Positions 1 to 9,081 of a DNA stretch of 64,000 nucleotides are shown here, piece after piece (position 1 is the first letter of the stretch; every line of letters starts with the position of its first letter). The notes under the pieces are model-generated. The model searched no databases. It saw only the letters and a list, made by a program, of their open reading frames with translations, and had not been told where the DNA came from. The position numbers and the translations under genes were made by a program. The DNA lies in assembly GCF_013377755.1 (NCBI RefSeq), contig NZ_JABXWR010000001.1, positions 1 through 64,000 on the forward strand, in the 5' to 3' direction. This DNA is from Methanofollis tationis (lineage in GTDB: Archaea > Halobacteriota > Methanomicrobia > Methanomicrobiales > Methanofollaceae).

Positions 1-3000
1 ATGCATGGAAAGAGAATCTGGTCTGTATCACTATCGGTGATCCTGTTTGCGCTTCTCCTCCTCCCCGCAGCGGTCTCTGCCGACCTCTATGTCGGCGGCA
101 TCCCCCTCTCGACGGTGGAGAGCGGGACGGTCTCGGGCGGGGTGTTCATCGACGCCTATCCTGGCCTTGCCACCGATGCCACAAAGACCTTCACACTCCC
201 TGCGGGGGCGACGGTGCGATGGGCGCGGCTCTATGTCGTGGTCTACTGCGGCCATATGGAGAATAACTATGAGGGGAAGGCGACCGTCTCTATCGACGGG
301 GGCGGCGCCGGCACGCGGGAGTACGCCGAGAACCTCAATGTTCCTTACTCCTTTCCCGGCGAGGGGGGCACCGGCCCGGTCGCCCTGAACGACCACTGCA
401 CCCGTGTGACCAGCGACTACCTGATCTGGTACGATGCCACCCCGCTCCTCTCATCAGGCACGCTGAAGGTGCGTGCCAGGACCGCAAAGGTCTCGCCCTC
501 GTTTGACGGCCGGATCAAGGCGTTCGTCCTGGTCGCCGCATATGACGACGGCGACAACGATACGGTCCATTACTGGGTGAACCATGGGCATGACACCGAT
601 TCGTACAAAGCAGATGCATACGTGGGTGAGACAGAGTTTTCGACGAACGAACTCGAAGAGGGTTTTGAATCGGCCAGTCTCTCGGTGCTCTACCTCGCAT
701 CGGCCGATGCGGAGTACAGGTTTAACGGCGCATCTCTTGACGGGGGCAGCCCCGTGGGAGCCTATTTCGGGAAGAACACCTGGGATGTCGGCGATAGCCT
801 GCAGCCCGGGCGGGATGCCGGCCTCACCTACGACCGTCTGGAGACCGAGACCTTCTATAAGATCTTCGGCGCCGTCCTCTCGGTCAGGTACGCTGAAGAG
901 GAGTCGGGATCGATCGCCGTCTCGTCCTCTCCTGCGGGCGCAACGGTGTACATCGACGACGAGGAGTCGGGTGTGACGAACACGACGGTTACGGGGCTTG
1001 CAGTCGGGGATCATACGGTCCGCGTGGAAAAAGAGGGGTACAAAACTCCGGACGAGCGCACGGTGACGGTCAAAAAGGGATCCACAACAGCGGTCTCTTT
1101 CACCCTGGCGCCCCTTACCGGTTCGATCAGCGTGGTGTCGGAGCCTCAAGGAGCAGCGATCCTCCTCGACGGGATCGATACCGGAAAGACCACCGACGCG
1201 GTGATCGAGCATGTGCCTGTCGGGAGCCATACCCTCACCCTGAACCTGGCCGGCTATACCGCCTATTCGACCACGGTCACGGTTGAGGATGGGGCGGTGG
1301 CCGAGGTGCGGGCCGTCCTCACCACCGGCGGGTCGTCCTCAGACGGGAATGGCGGGAGTGCCGGCGGCAGCGGATATGCCGGAGGGACGCTCACGGTGGC
1401 CAGGCACGCTTCGATCAGGGGCAACCTGAGCATCACTTCGGTGAGCAATTACACCGGCCTGCTGCCGTCCGGGTCGACATCGAGCGCCGTCATTGATCCC
1501 GGTCTCCCTGAGGGGGCGGCGGTGCGGGAGGCCAGGCTCTATCTCTTGAGCACATGGGCCCACGACGAGGGGAAGCGGATCGGGAGCGGGGCAGAGATCG
1601 CCCTCTCGGCCAACGGCACGCTGGTCCAGGCGGGCGCACGCTACAGCGACAGAAAAGGGGAGGGCCCGTACGACTACCCGGTCGAGACCTTCGTCTATGA
1701 TCTGACACCGCATGTCGGCAGGGGGAACCTGACGGTGAAGGCCGCGAACAGCGGGACCGGACGCACCACCTTTGCCCTCTATGGCTGCCTCCTGATGCTG
1801 GCCTACGAGATGCCCGACGCCCCTGAGAGGGAGTACTGGATCGCCGAGGGTTCAGACGCCGTGCTTGCCGGGGATGCTGAGGAGATGACGACGATGCTCT
1901 TTTCCGATCTTCCTGAACCCTCGGGGGTCGCCGGTGCCCGTTTCACGGCGGTCAGCACGGCGGCGACCGGTGAGGAGGGAGAGGCGAACGCCGTCGGGTT
2001 CAACGGCGGGGAGTGGTGGAACCTGCTCCAGGGCGGGTCTTCGGCGATCAGCCTTGCGAGCGTCGACGTCCTCCCCTATCTGACGGGCGGGGAGAACACC
2101 GCCACCATACGGAGTGTCCCTGAGGGAGGCAAAGGGGATTATATGGAGAACAGGCTTGCCGTTCTGCTCCTCACCCTCTCTGCCGACGCCGGTCCTGCCG
2201 CCTCTCTCCAGGCAGGAGAGACGGCTGAGCCCGGACGCACTACCGCCCCCACCCCCACCGTCCAGGAGTCAGAGAGCGACGAGAACGGGCCGGCGGATGG
2301 GCCATTGGCTATCAGCTGGTTCTCCTCTCTCTGGTCCTGGATCCTCTCTCTCTTCGGGATACATTCAACCGCAGATCCCGGGATCCCGGTCGCCGATGCC
2401 ATCCCCTCTGAAGAGAAGCCGATCGCCGCTGTTACGACGCCCGCCCCCCTCAAGCCAGGGGATATCCGGGTGTCCTCGGCACCGGCAGGAGCGTTGATCT
2501 ATCTGGACGGCACCTATACCGGCAGGACAACGCCCTTCACTCTCACGTCGGTTCAGCCGGGCGATCATGAGGTCAGGCTTGAACACGAACTCTACAGCCC
2601 TCTCGTTGCGGCCATTGCTCTCGATGGGAGTGCAACGGTCGCTGCAGACCTCACTGAAAGCACATATGTCGTATCGCCCGGGCTGATCGAGACGGCAGAG
2701 GCAGAGGTGGACACAACCGGGTGCATCTATGTGACCTCAAAACCCGACGGCGCCACGATCGTCCTCGACGGCCGGACGCTCTCGTACACCACGCCGCAGG
2801 TGATCTGCGGCCTCAAACCCGGCATCCATACCGTGAAGATCAAGAATGGCAACGGGAACTTCCCGATCGACAGTATAAAGTGCTCTGTTACGCCCGGCGC
2901 CGTGACTCCGGTCTCTTTTGTCCAGGACCAGGTGAAGGTCAGATCGGTGACGGTTGCCCCTGAATCTTTCAGAGGTGCGGAGTTCTCGGTGAACGGGATG

Positions 3001-3588
3001 CGGCTGAACACGAAGGTCCCGGCACGGGTGGATGTAGCCGGGATTTCGTCGTTTTTCTCGATCAAAAATGCGACGGGCTACTACTCCTTTATGATCTCTG
3101 ACTTCCTCGACGATGGTGCGGAGTGCTGCCCCGGCGAACCTGCGCCGGCAACGGCTGGCGTCCTGGTCAGATCGAGTCCGGCAGGTGCAGCGATCTTTAT
3201 CGACGGTTTCGAGACCGGGTTCGCCACCCCGTCCACGATCGCCAACGTCTCTCCAGGCCGGCACCTCATCTCAGTTTCCCGTGCCGGATATATCCCGCAG
3301 GAGAGGCGGATCCTGCTCGTCGATGATCCGAATCTCTCCGATGACGCCGACCTCTCCTTTGTGCTCGAAGGGTATCCGTACGGCTCGCTGACGGTCGCCA
3401 GCGATCCTCCTGGAGGGAAGATCTATCTCTATGGGAAGGACACCGGCGAGGTGACGCCCCACACCTTCGGGTATATGCGTATCGGGAGGTATGAGGTGAA
3501 GGTGACAGGAAAGACTGGTTCGGCGACCAGAGACGACATCGTCGTGCTGCCGAGGAGGGCGAACACCTATACTTTCACCCTTTCCTGA
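1..3588 (+). CDS. Secreted DUF3344/PEGA multidomain surface protein
   Basis: This encodes a 1,195-residue exported protein. Residues 1-27 form a signal peptide with a hydrophobic core ending VSA. A DUF3344-type beta domain follows (about 28-300), then two PEGA repeats (about 302-445, marked by SSPAGATVYID and SEPQGAAILLDG), a second DUF3344 domain (about 465-735), a Pro/Thr linker with a short Trp-rich hydrophobic stretch (about 770-785), and four more PEGA-like units (about 820-1195). PEGA units are small beta domains common on archaeal and bacterial cell surfaces. I infer a cell-envelope role; no enzymatic motif is seen. The ATG is the first base of the window and leads straight into a good signal peptide, so I take it as the start, but nothing upstream can be checked. 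The next gene encodes a second DUF3344 protein, so this is a surface-protein cluster. Confidence 0.85.
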   Translation: MHGKRIWSVSLSVILFALLLLPAAVSADLYVGGIPLSTVESGTVSGGVFIDAYPGLATDATKTFTLPAGATVRWARLYVVVYCGHMENNYEGKATVSIDGGGAGTREYAENLNVPYSFPGEGGTGPVALNDHCTRVTSDYLIWYDATPLLSSGTLKVRARTAKVSPSFDGRIKAFVLVAAYDDGDNDTVHYWVNHGHDTDSYKADAYVGETEFSTNELEEGFESASLSVLYLASADAEYRFNGASLDGGSPVGAYFGKNTWDVGDSLQPGRDAGLTYDRLETETFYKIFGAVLSVRYAEEESGSIAVSSSPAGATVYIDDEESGVTNTTVTGLAVGDHTVRVEKEGYKTPDERTVTVKKGSTTAVSFTLAPLTGSISVVSEPQGAAILLDGIDTGKTTDAVIEHVPVGSHTLTLNLAGYTAYSTTVTVEDGAVAEVRAVLTTGGSSSDGNGGSAGGSGYAGGTLTVARHASIRGNLSITSVSNYTGLLPSGSTSSAVIDPGLPEGAAVREARLYLLSTWAHDEGKRIGSGAEIALSANGTLVQAGARYSDRKGEGPYDYPVETFVYDLTPHVGRGNLTVKAANSGTGRTTFALYGCLLMLAYEMPDAPEREYWIAEGSDAVLAGDAEEMTTMLFSDLPEPSGVAGARFTAVSTAATGEEGEANAVGFNGGEWWNLLQGGSSAISLASVDVLPYLTGGENTATIRSVPEGGKGDYMENRLAVLLLTLSADAGPAASLQAGETAEPGRTTAPTPTVQESESDENGPADGPLAISWFSSLWSWILSLFGIHSTADPGIPVADAIPSEEKPIAAVTTPAPLKPGDIRVSSAPAGALIYLDGTYTGRTTPFTLTSVQPGDHEVRLEHELYSPLVAAIALDGSATVAADLTESTYVVSPGLIETAEAEVDTTGCIYVTSKPDGATIVLDGRTLSYTTPQVICGLKPGIHTVKIKNGNGNFPIDSIKCSVTPGAVTPVSFVQDQVKVRSVTVAPESFRGAEFSVNGMRLNTKVPARVDVAGISSFFSIKNATGYYSFMISDFLDDGAECCPGEPAPATAGVLVRSSPAGAAIFIDGFETGFATPSTIANVSPGRHLISVSRAGYIPQERRILLVDDPNLSDDADLSFVLEGYPYGSLTVASDPPGGKIYLYGKDTGEVTPHTFGYMRIGRYEVKVTGKTGSATRDDIVVLPRRANTYTFTLS

Positions 3589-3605
3589 AGCAGAGAGGAA
3601 GTTTC

Positions 3606-3624
3606 AGGGGCAACTCCCCTTTTT
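3606..3624 (+). terminator. Hairpin and T-run after the first surface gene
   Basis: AGGGG (3606-3610) and CCCCT (3616-3620) form a five-base stem around CAACT, followed directly by a run of T. It lies 18 bases after the stop codon of the upstream gene and looks like an intrinsic terminator. Confidence 0.5.
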
Positions 3625-3701
3625 CCCGGCGCATTTGCGCTCACCGGATAACATTTTTATCATATCAAATATTAAGGTTCGATCTAATGATCATACATAA
3701 A

Positions 3702-3707
3702 GAGGTG
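3702..3707 (+). promoter_or_regulatory. Ribosome binding site of the giant DUF3344 gene
   Basis: GAGGTG sits five bases before the ATG at 3713 and fixes that start. The preceding stretch (about 3650-3680) is AT-rich in an otherwise GC-rich region and probably holds the promoter. Confidence 0.55.
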
Positions 3708-3712
3708 TTTCT

Positions 3713-6700
3713 ATGAAGAAATGTGCTGTTTTTCATTTAATTTTAGAAAGAAAATCTGAACCTTCAGTGAATGCCGGACGGTATATCCCTCTGGTCCTGG
3801 GTCTGCTCCTCTGCCTCGCCCTGATACCGGCGACGGTCAGCGCCGACGGGATCGATCTGGTCACGGTGGGATCGGGCACCGTCTCAGGCGGACTCTGGAG
3901 CGATCCCGGCATCATGTGGAACACATCATGGCCATCGACCGGCGGCGTCGAGGTGACGAAGGCATATGCCCTGCCGGCGTACACTGACCTCGACTGGGCG
4001 CGCCTGTATGTGGCCGTGTATCTCGGGAGCACGGCGGAGGCAAAGCAGACCACCGTCGAGATCGCCATCGATGGCGACGGAGACGGCACCTTCGACCCCC
4101 TTGCCCTGGAGTCCCTGAATTCGACCGATATCGGCGTTATTCCGGGCAAAGCGCACATCACGCGGGAGAGCAGCAACTACGTCCTCTGGTACGATGTGAA
4201 GGATCTGATCTCTGCACAGAATCCCTCGGTGCTCGTCAATACGACCGGTTCGTTTGATGGGCGGGTGAAGGCTGCCTGCCTGGTGGCGGCATACAACGAC
4301 GGCGATGCCGACCGGGTATATTACCGGGTGAATGGGGGCCATTTCAACGGTCCGGGCAGCACCGATTTCGATCTCTCTGATCTCCCGGCGGCCTTTGAGG
4401 ATGCCGACCTGACCAATCTCTACCTGGCGAGCACCGAGGCGACGGAGTACACCTTCAACGGCGATACGATCGCCGCCTACGATTCTGACAAGGTCACCTA
4501 CAGCGGGTACAACAGGTTTGACGTGAACGCAAGCGTTGTATCGGGCTACAACACCTTTGCGTGGCCCGGTGCCGGGTCCTACTACCGGTCTGTCCTTGCA
4601 CTTCTTTCGGTGAAGGCGCAGCCGGCCAACCTCGAGATCACCGCCATCACGCCAAACGCCAACGAGATCTTTGCGAACGAGCCCAACACGATCGCGGCGA
4701 CGGTGAAAAACAACGGTACCTCTGCCTCGGGCGCCTTCCAGGTCTTGTTCTCGATCAATGGCGCCGTGCAGAACGTGAGCGTCTCTGACCTCGCCGCCGG
4801 GAACACGACGACCGTCTCGGTCGTCGACCCGGCGATCCGCGCCCTTGGCGACGCCGTGACGATCGTCGTCACGACGGACGCCTCCCCTGCAAACAACCTC
4901 ACCCTCACGAAGAGCGTGGTGTACAACGGCTACAAGGGCAAACGCTACACCGGCGGCGATGACATCGTCGAACTGACGAATTTCACGGTGACCGGGGGCC
5001 TTGCGTACTCCACCGGCGACTCGGCGTACATGAGCGGTTCGGCAGGCTGGACAGACTACACGGCGAACTGGACCCCTGCCGACCTCGCCCTTCCGGCCAA
5101 TGCAACAGTCGGGACAGCGTACCTCTGCGCCTTCTACACCTACGATCAGAGCATGGTGATGCCTGACAACATCACGCTCGCCTTCAACGGCGTGGGGGTG
5201 CCCTACCTCGCCCATTACACCGACCGGAAGCTCTACGGGACGTACAACTACCCCTCGGGCATGGTCGTCTACAATGTGACCGATGCCTTTGACCCTGCCG
5301 GCAACGGAGCGGTCTTCACAAACCTCGGCACCGGCAAGTCCTCGTTCAACGGCATGACGCTCTTCGTCGTCTACGAGGATCCCGCGGCGACACAGAAGCA
5401 GATCATCTTCAACGCCGGCTACGACATCCTCTCGGGCAGGGCATCGTATGCCGTCTCGCCCGAGGAGGCGACGGCCTATGCACCCTTCGCCGGGATCGCC
5501 TCCGCCGACAGCGCCCGCCTGATCACGGTCGCCCCGGCGGCGAGCGCCGAAGGGATCCTCCTCTTCGGGAATCAGACCTGGACGCCTGCCTGGAACTACG
5601 CCGGTTCTTCGAACCTCGGCATTGACGACCGCGATGTAACCGCATACCTCAACACAACCCCGGTCGCCGCCTTCAGGAGCGACAACGACTACTTCGATGC
5701 GGCGTGTGCGGTGCTTGTCCTCGACCTGGGCACTCCTGCCGCACAGGACCTCGAGATCACGGCCATCACGCCAAACGCCAACGAGATCTTTGCAAACGAG
5801 CCCAACACGATCGCGGCGACGGTCAAGAACAACGGCACCGCCGCATCGGGCGCCTTCCAGGTCTTGTTCTCGATCAATGGCGCCGTGCAGAACGTGAGCG
5901 TCTCTGACCTCGCCGCCGGGAACACGACGACCGTCTCGGTCGTCGACCCGGCGATCCGCGCCCTTGGCGACGCCGTGACGATCGTCGTCACGACGGACGC
6001 CTCCCCTGCAAACAACCTCACCCTCACGAAGAGCGTGGTGTACAACGGCTACAAGGGCAAACGCTACACCGGCGGCGATGACATCGTCGAACTGACGAAT
6101 TTCACGGTGACCGGGGGCCTTGCGTACTCCACCGGCGACTCGGCGTACATGAGCGGTTCGGCAGGCTGGACAGACTACACGGCGAACTGGACCCCTGCCG
6201 ACCTCGCCCTTCCGGCCAATGCAACAGTCGGGACAGCGTACCTCTGCGCCTTCTACACCTACGATCAGAGCATGGTGATGCCTGACAACATCACGCTCGC
6301 CTTCAACGGCGTGGGGGTGCCCTACCTCGCCCATTACACCGACCGGAAGCTCTACGGGACGTACAACTACCCCTCGGGCATGGTCGTCTACAATGTGACC
6401 GATGCCTTTGACCCTGCCGGCAACGGAGCGGTCTTCACAAACCTCGGCACCGGCAAGTCCTCGTTCAACGGCATGACGCTCTTCGTCGTCTACGAGGATC
6501 CCGCGGCGACACAGAAGCAGATCATCTTCAACGCCGGCTACGACATCCTCTCGGGCAGGGCATCGTATGCCGTCTCGCCCGAGGAGGCGACGGCCTATGC
6601 ACCCTTCGCCGGGATCGCCTCCGCCGACAGCGCCCGCCTGATCACGGTCGCCCCGGCGGCGAGCGCCGAAGGGATCCTCCTCTTCGGGAATCAGACCTGG

Positions 6701-8677
6701 ACGCCTGCCTGGAACTACGCCGGTTCTTCGAACCTCGGCATTGACGACCGCGATGTAACCGCATACCTCAACACAACCCCGGTCGCCGCCTTCAGGAGCG
6801 ACAACGACTACTTCGATGCGGCGTGTGCGGTGCTTGTCCTCGACCTGGGCACTCCTGCCGCACAGGACCTCGAGATCACGGCCATCACGCCAAACGCCAA
6901 CGAGATCTTTGCAAACGAGCCCAACACGATCGCGGCGACGGTCAAGAACAACGGCACCGCCGCATCGGGCGCCTTCCAGGTCTTGTTCTCGATCAATGGC
7001 GCCGTGCAGAACGTGAGCGTCTCTGACCTCGCCGCCGGGAACACGACGACCGTCTCGGTCGTCGACCCGGCGATCCGCGCCCTTGGCGACGCCGTGACGA
7101 TCGTCGTCACGACGGACGCCTCCCCTGCAAACAACCTCACCCTCACGAAGAGCGTGGTGTACAACGGCTACAAGGGCAAACGCTACACCGGCGGCGATGA
7201 CATCGTCGAACTGACGAATTTCACGGTGACCGGGGGCCTTGCGTACTCCACCGGCGACTCGGCGTACATGAGCGGTTCGGCAGGCTGGACAGACTACACG
7301 GCGAACTGGACCCCTGCCGACCTCGCCCTTCCGGCCAATGCAACAGTCGGGACAGCGTACCTCTGCGCCTTCTACACCTACGATCAGAGCATGGTGATGC
7401 CTGACAACATCACGCTCGCCTTCAACGGCGTGGGGGTGCCCTACCTCGCCCATTACACCGACCGGAAGCTCTACGGGACGTACAACTACCCCTCGGGCAT
7501 GGTCGTCTACAATGTGACCGATGCCTTTGACCCTGCCGGCAACGGAGCGGTCTTCACAAACCTCGGCACCGGCAAGTCCTCGTTCAACGGCATGACGCTC
7601 TTCGTCGTCTACGAGGATCCCGCGGCGACACAGAAGCAGATCATCTTCAACGCCGGCTACGACATCCTCTCGGGCAGGGCATCGTATGCCGTCTCGCCCG
7701 AGGAGGCAACGGCCTATGCACCCTTCACCTATCAGCCGCTCCTGGGCGTGAATCTCTCCGCCGCCCGCCTGATCACCGTCGCCCCGGCGGCGAACGCCGA
7801 AGGCACGCTCCTCTTCGGGAACCAGGCCTGGACAACGGCCTGGAGTTATGCGGGCGCCTCGAACCTCGGGATCGATGAGCGCGACGTGACCGCAGACCTC
7901 AACGCCACCCCGGTCGCCGCCTTCCGGAGCGACAACGACTACTTCGATGCGGCGTGCGCGATCCTCGTCCTCGAGTACGGCGGCCCGATCGTACCGCCGA
8001 CACCCGCCCCTGACACCGGAGGGGACGACGACGCCGGAACGATCGCCGCCGCAGGCGACCTCTCAGCCGGTGAAACCATCTCGTTCTCCTATTCGGGAAC
8101 AGTCTCGAGGGTGATGGTCACCGTCTCCAGGCCGACCAGCGGGATCATGCTTGCGGTCACCGAACAGGGGACGATCCCGGTCGACGGACCTTCGGGTGCG
8201 GTCTACCGCTACCTGGAGGCCGACCTCTCCTATACGACCGACGACGGGATCGAGGAGGCAATCTTCGAGTTCTCGGTGCCGCTCTCATGGCTGGCCGAGC
8301 GGGGCCTGACGGTCCGCGACATCGTGCTGATGCGCTATCACAACGGTGCCTGGACCGCCCTGCCGACCGAACTGATCGGCGAGAGCGGCAACGAGGCGCG
8401 TTATCGCGCCACCTCGTCCGGGTTCTCGTACTTCGCCGTCGTGACCGAGAAGAACGGTGCCTCGGTCGCCGGCGAGTCCGCGGGCGAGACACCTGCTGTC
8501 ACCGCCACTCCCACGCAGACCCCCGTAGCGACGACGCCGGCAATCCCCACGACCACCGCGGCTCCGGCCGCGACCGGCACAACGGCGGCCCAGGCTACCA
8601 CGCCGCAGGCCTCCCCGCTCCTGGAGATCCTGCCGTTCGCCGCCCTGGGGATCTTCCTGCTGATGAGGAGGAAATAA
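3713..8677 (+). CDS. Giant repeat surface protein: DUF3344, CARDB, PGF-pre-PGF, C-terminal anchor
   Basis: This 1,654-residue exported protein has a signal peptide whose hydrophobic core lies at about residues 24-44. A first DUF3344 domain (about 48-300) is followed by three copies of a 373-residue unit (about 307-679, 680-1052, 1053-1425). Each unit is a CARDB-like adhesion fold (LEITAITPNANEI, NNLTLTKSVVYNG) plus a DUF3344 domain. A region resembling the PGF-pre-PGF domain follows (about 1440-1590), then a Thr/Pro/Ala-rich linker suited to glycosylation, and a C-terminal hydrophobic helix ending in MRRK, as in proteins processed by archaeosortase. I infer a long, stalk-like cell-surface protein. 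The repeats are almost identical at DNA level, so copy number may vary between strains or be mis-assembled. Confidence 0.85.
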   Translation: MKKCAVFHLILERKSEPSVNAGRYIPLVLGLLLCLALIPATVSADGIDLVTVGSGTVSGGLWSDPGIMWNTSWPSTGGVEVTKAYALPAYTDLDWARLYVAVYLGSTAEAKQTTVEIAIDGDGDGTFDPLALESLNSTDIGVIPGKAHITRESSNYVLWYDVKDLISAQNPSVLVNTTGSFDGRVKAACLVAAYNDGDADRVYYRVNGGHFNGPGSTDFDLSDLPAAFEDADLTNLYLASTEATEYTFNGDTIAAYDSDKVTYSGYNRFDVNASVVSGYNTFAWPGAGSYYRSVLALLSVKAQPANLEITAITPNANEIFANEPNTIAATVKNNGTSASGAFQVLFSINGAVQNVSVSDLAAGNTTTVSVVDPAIRALGDAVTIVVTTDASPANNLTLTKSVVYNGYKGKRYTGGDDIVELTNFTVTGGLAYSTGDSAYMSGSAGWTDYTANWTPADLALPANATVGTAYLCAFYTYDQSMVMPDNITLAFNGVGVPYLAHYTDRKLYGTYNYPSGMVVYNVTDAFDPAGNGAVFTNLGTGKSSFNGMTLFVVYEDPAATQKQIIFNAGYDILSGRASYAVSPEEATAYAPFAGIASADSARLITVAPAASAEGILLFGNQTWTPAWNYAGSSNLGIDDRDVTAYLNTTPVAAFRSDNDYFDAACAVLVLDLGTPAAQDLEITAITPNANEIFANEPNTIAATVKNNGTAASGAFQVLFSINGAVQNVSVSDLAAGNTTTVSVVDPAIRALGDAVTIVVTTDASPANNLTLTKSVVYNGYKGKRYTGGDDIVELTNFTVTGGLAYSTGDSAYMSGSAGWTDYTANWTPADLALPANATVGTAYLCAFYTYDQSMVMPDNITLAFNGVGVPYLAHYTDRKLYGTYNYPSGMVVYNVTDAFDPAGNGAVFTNLGTGKSSFNGMTLFVVYEDPAATQKQIIFNAGYDILSGRASYAVSPEEATAYAPFAGIASADSARLITVAPAASAEGILLFGNQTWTPAWNYAGSSNLGIDDRDVTAYLNTTPVAAFRSDNDYFDAACAVLVLDLGTPAAQDLEITAITPNANEIFANEPNTIAATVKNNGTAASGAFQVLFSINGAVQNVSVSDLAAGNTTTVSVVDPAIRALGDAVTIVVTTDASPANNLTLTKSVVYNGYKGKRYTGGDDIVELTNFTVTGGLAYSTGDSAYMSGSAGWTDYTANWTPADLALPANATVGTAYLCAFYTYDQSMVMPDNITLAFNGVGVPYLAHYTDRKLYGTYNYPSGMVVYNVTDAFDPAGNGAVFTNLGTGKSSFNGMTLFVVYEDPAATQKQIIFNAGYDILSGRASYAVSPEEATAYAPFTYQPLLGVNLSAARLITVAPAANAEGTLLFGNQAWTTAWSYAGASNLGIDERDVTADLNATPVAAFRSDNDYFDAACAILVLEYGGPIVPPTPAPDTGGDDDAGTIAAAGDLSAGETISFSYSGTVSRVMVTVSRPTSGIMLAVTEQGTIPVDGPSGAVYRYLEADLSYTTDDGIEEAIFEFSVPLSWLAERGLTVRDIVLMRYHNGAWTALPTELIGESGNEARYRATSSGFSYFAVVTEKNGASVAGESAGETPAVTATPTQTPVATTPAIPTTTAAPAATGTTAAQATTPQASPLLEILPFAALGIFLLMRRK
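4631..7987 (+). repeat. Three tandem 1,119-bp intragenic repeats
   Basis: Copies begin at 4631, 5750 and 6869, each opening with CTCGAGATCAC. Copy 1 differs from copies 2 and 3 only near its start (for example GGTACCTCTGCC against GGCACCGCCGCA). Copies 2 and 3 look the same over almost all their length, and copy 3 then diverges after about 7,708. The period is an exact multiple of three, so the frame is kept. This pattern fits recent duplication or continuing gene conversion. Confidence 0.95.
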
Positions 8678-8679
8678 TC

Positions 8680-8686
8680 TTTTTTT
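8680..8686 (+). terminator. T-run terminator after the giant surface gene
   Basis: Seven T residues start three bases after the TAA stop. Archaeal RNA polymerase commonly stops on such U-tracts. No convincing hairpin precedes it. Confidence 0.4.
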
Positions 8687-8749
8687 ATGTGTTCGGGTCA
8701 AGATTTTCAGGTTCGTCCAGAAAAAACAGATGATTGGGCTTTTTTGAAA

Positions 8750-8965
8750 TCCTATTCTGGCGTGCCTGCGCCGGGGGACTGCTGCCCCCGGACCCCCGCG
8801 CAGGATAGGTGGGGATATGACCCCCCGCACGTCCTGTTCGCTCTTCCCGGGGCCGATCCGCTCCAATGGGATGAAACCCCCGGCGGCAGTATGGGGAAAG
8901 CGGGGGATCTGCACCCCCTCTCTGCGATTACAGGAGAGATATCAAACCCGGCACGAGGGTTTACC
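8750..8965. repeat. Dispersed intergenic repeat, copy A
   Basis: This GC-rich non-coding block shares long stretches with blocks near 45.3, 48.4 and 57.9 kb. Landmarks are CGCGCAGGATAGG, then CCCCCCGCACGTCC, then TTCGCTCTTCCCGGGGCC (the core GTCCTGTTC...GGCC is at 8831-8854), then ATGAAACCCCCGGCGG, GCAGTATGGGGAA, and GCGATTACAGGAGAGA near the end. It contains a hairpin, CCGGGGG/CCCCCGG, around 8771-8791. The whole interval from 8678 to the insertion sequence at 9082 holds no credible gene. Confidence 0.75.
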
Positions 8966-9081
8966 ATGAAAAACATTTCATGGGGTATGCTTGTGTCCCC
9001 TTCCCGGACTCATGTGCGATTCAACAGCGCCGATGATTGTATTTTTTTCTCTGCATTGTGCTGGGGAACTGGCGTTTGATC

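Noticed and set aside
3926-7453. A 1,175-codon open frame on the minus strand across the DUF3344 repeats
   Set aside because: It is antisense to a clear secreted protein, its Arg/Val/Gly/Asp-rich composition is typical of mirrored GC-rich coding DNA, and it repeats with the same 1,119-bp period. No domain is recognisable.
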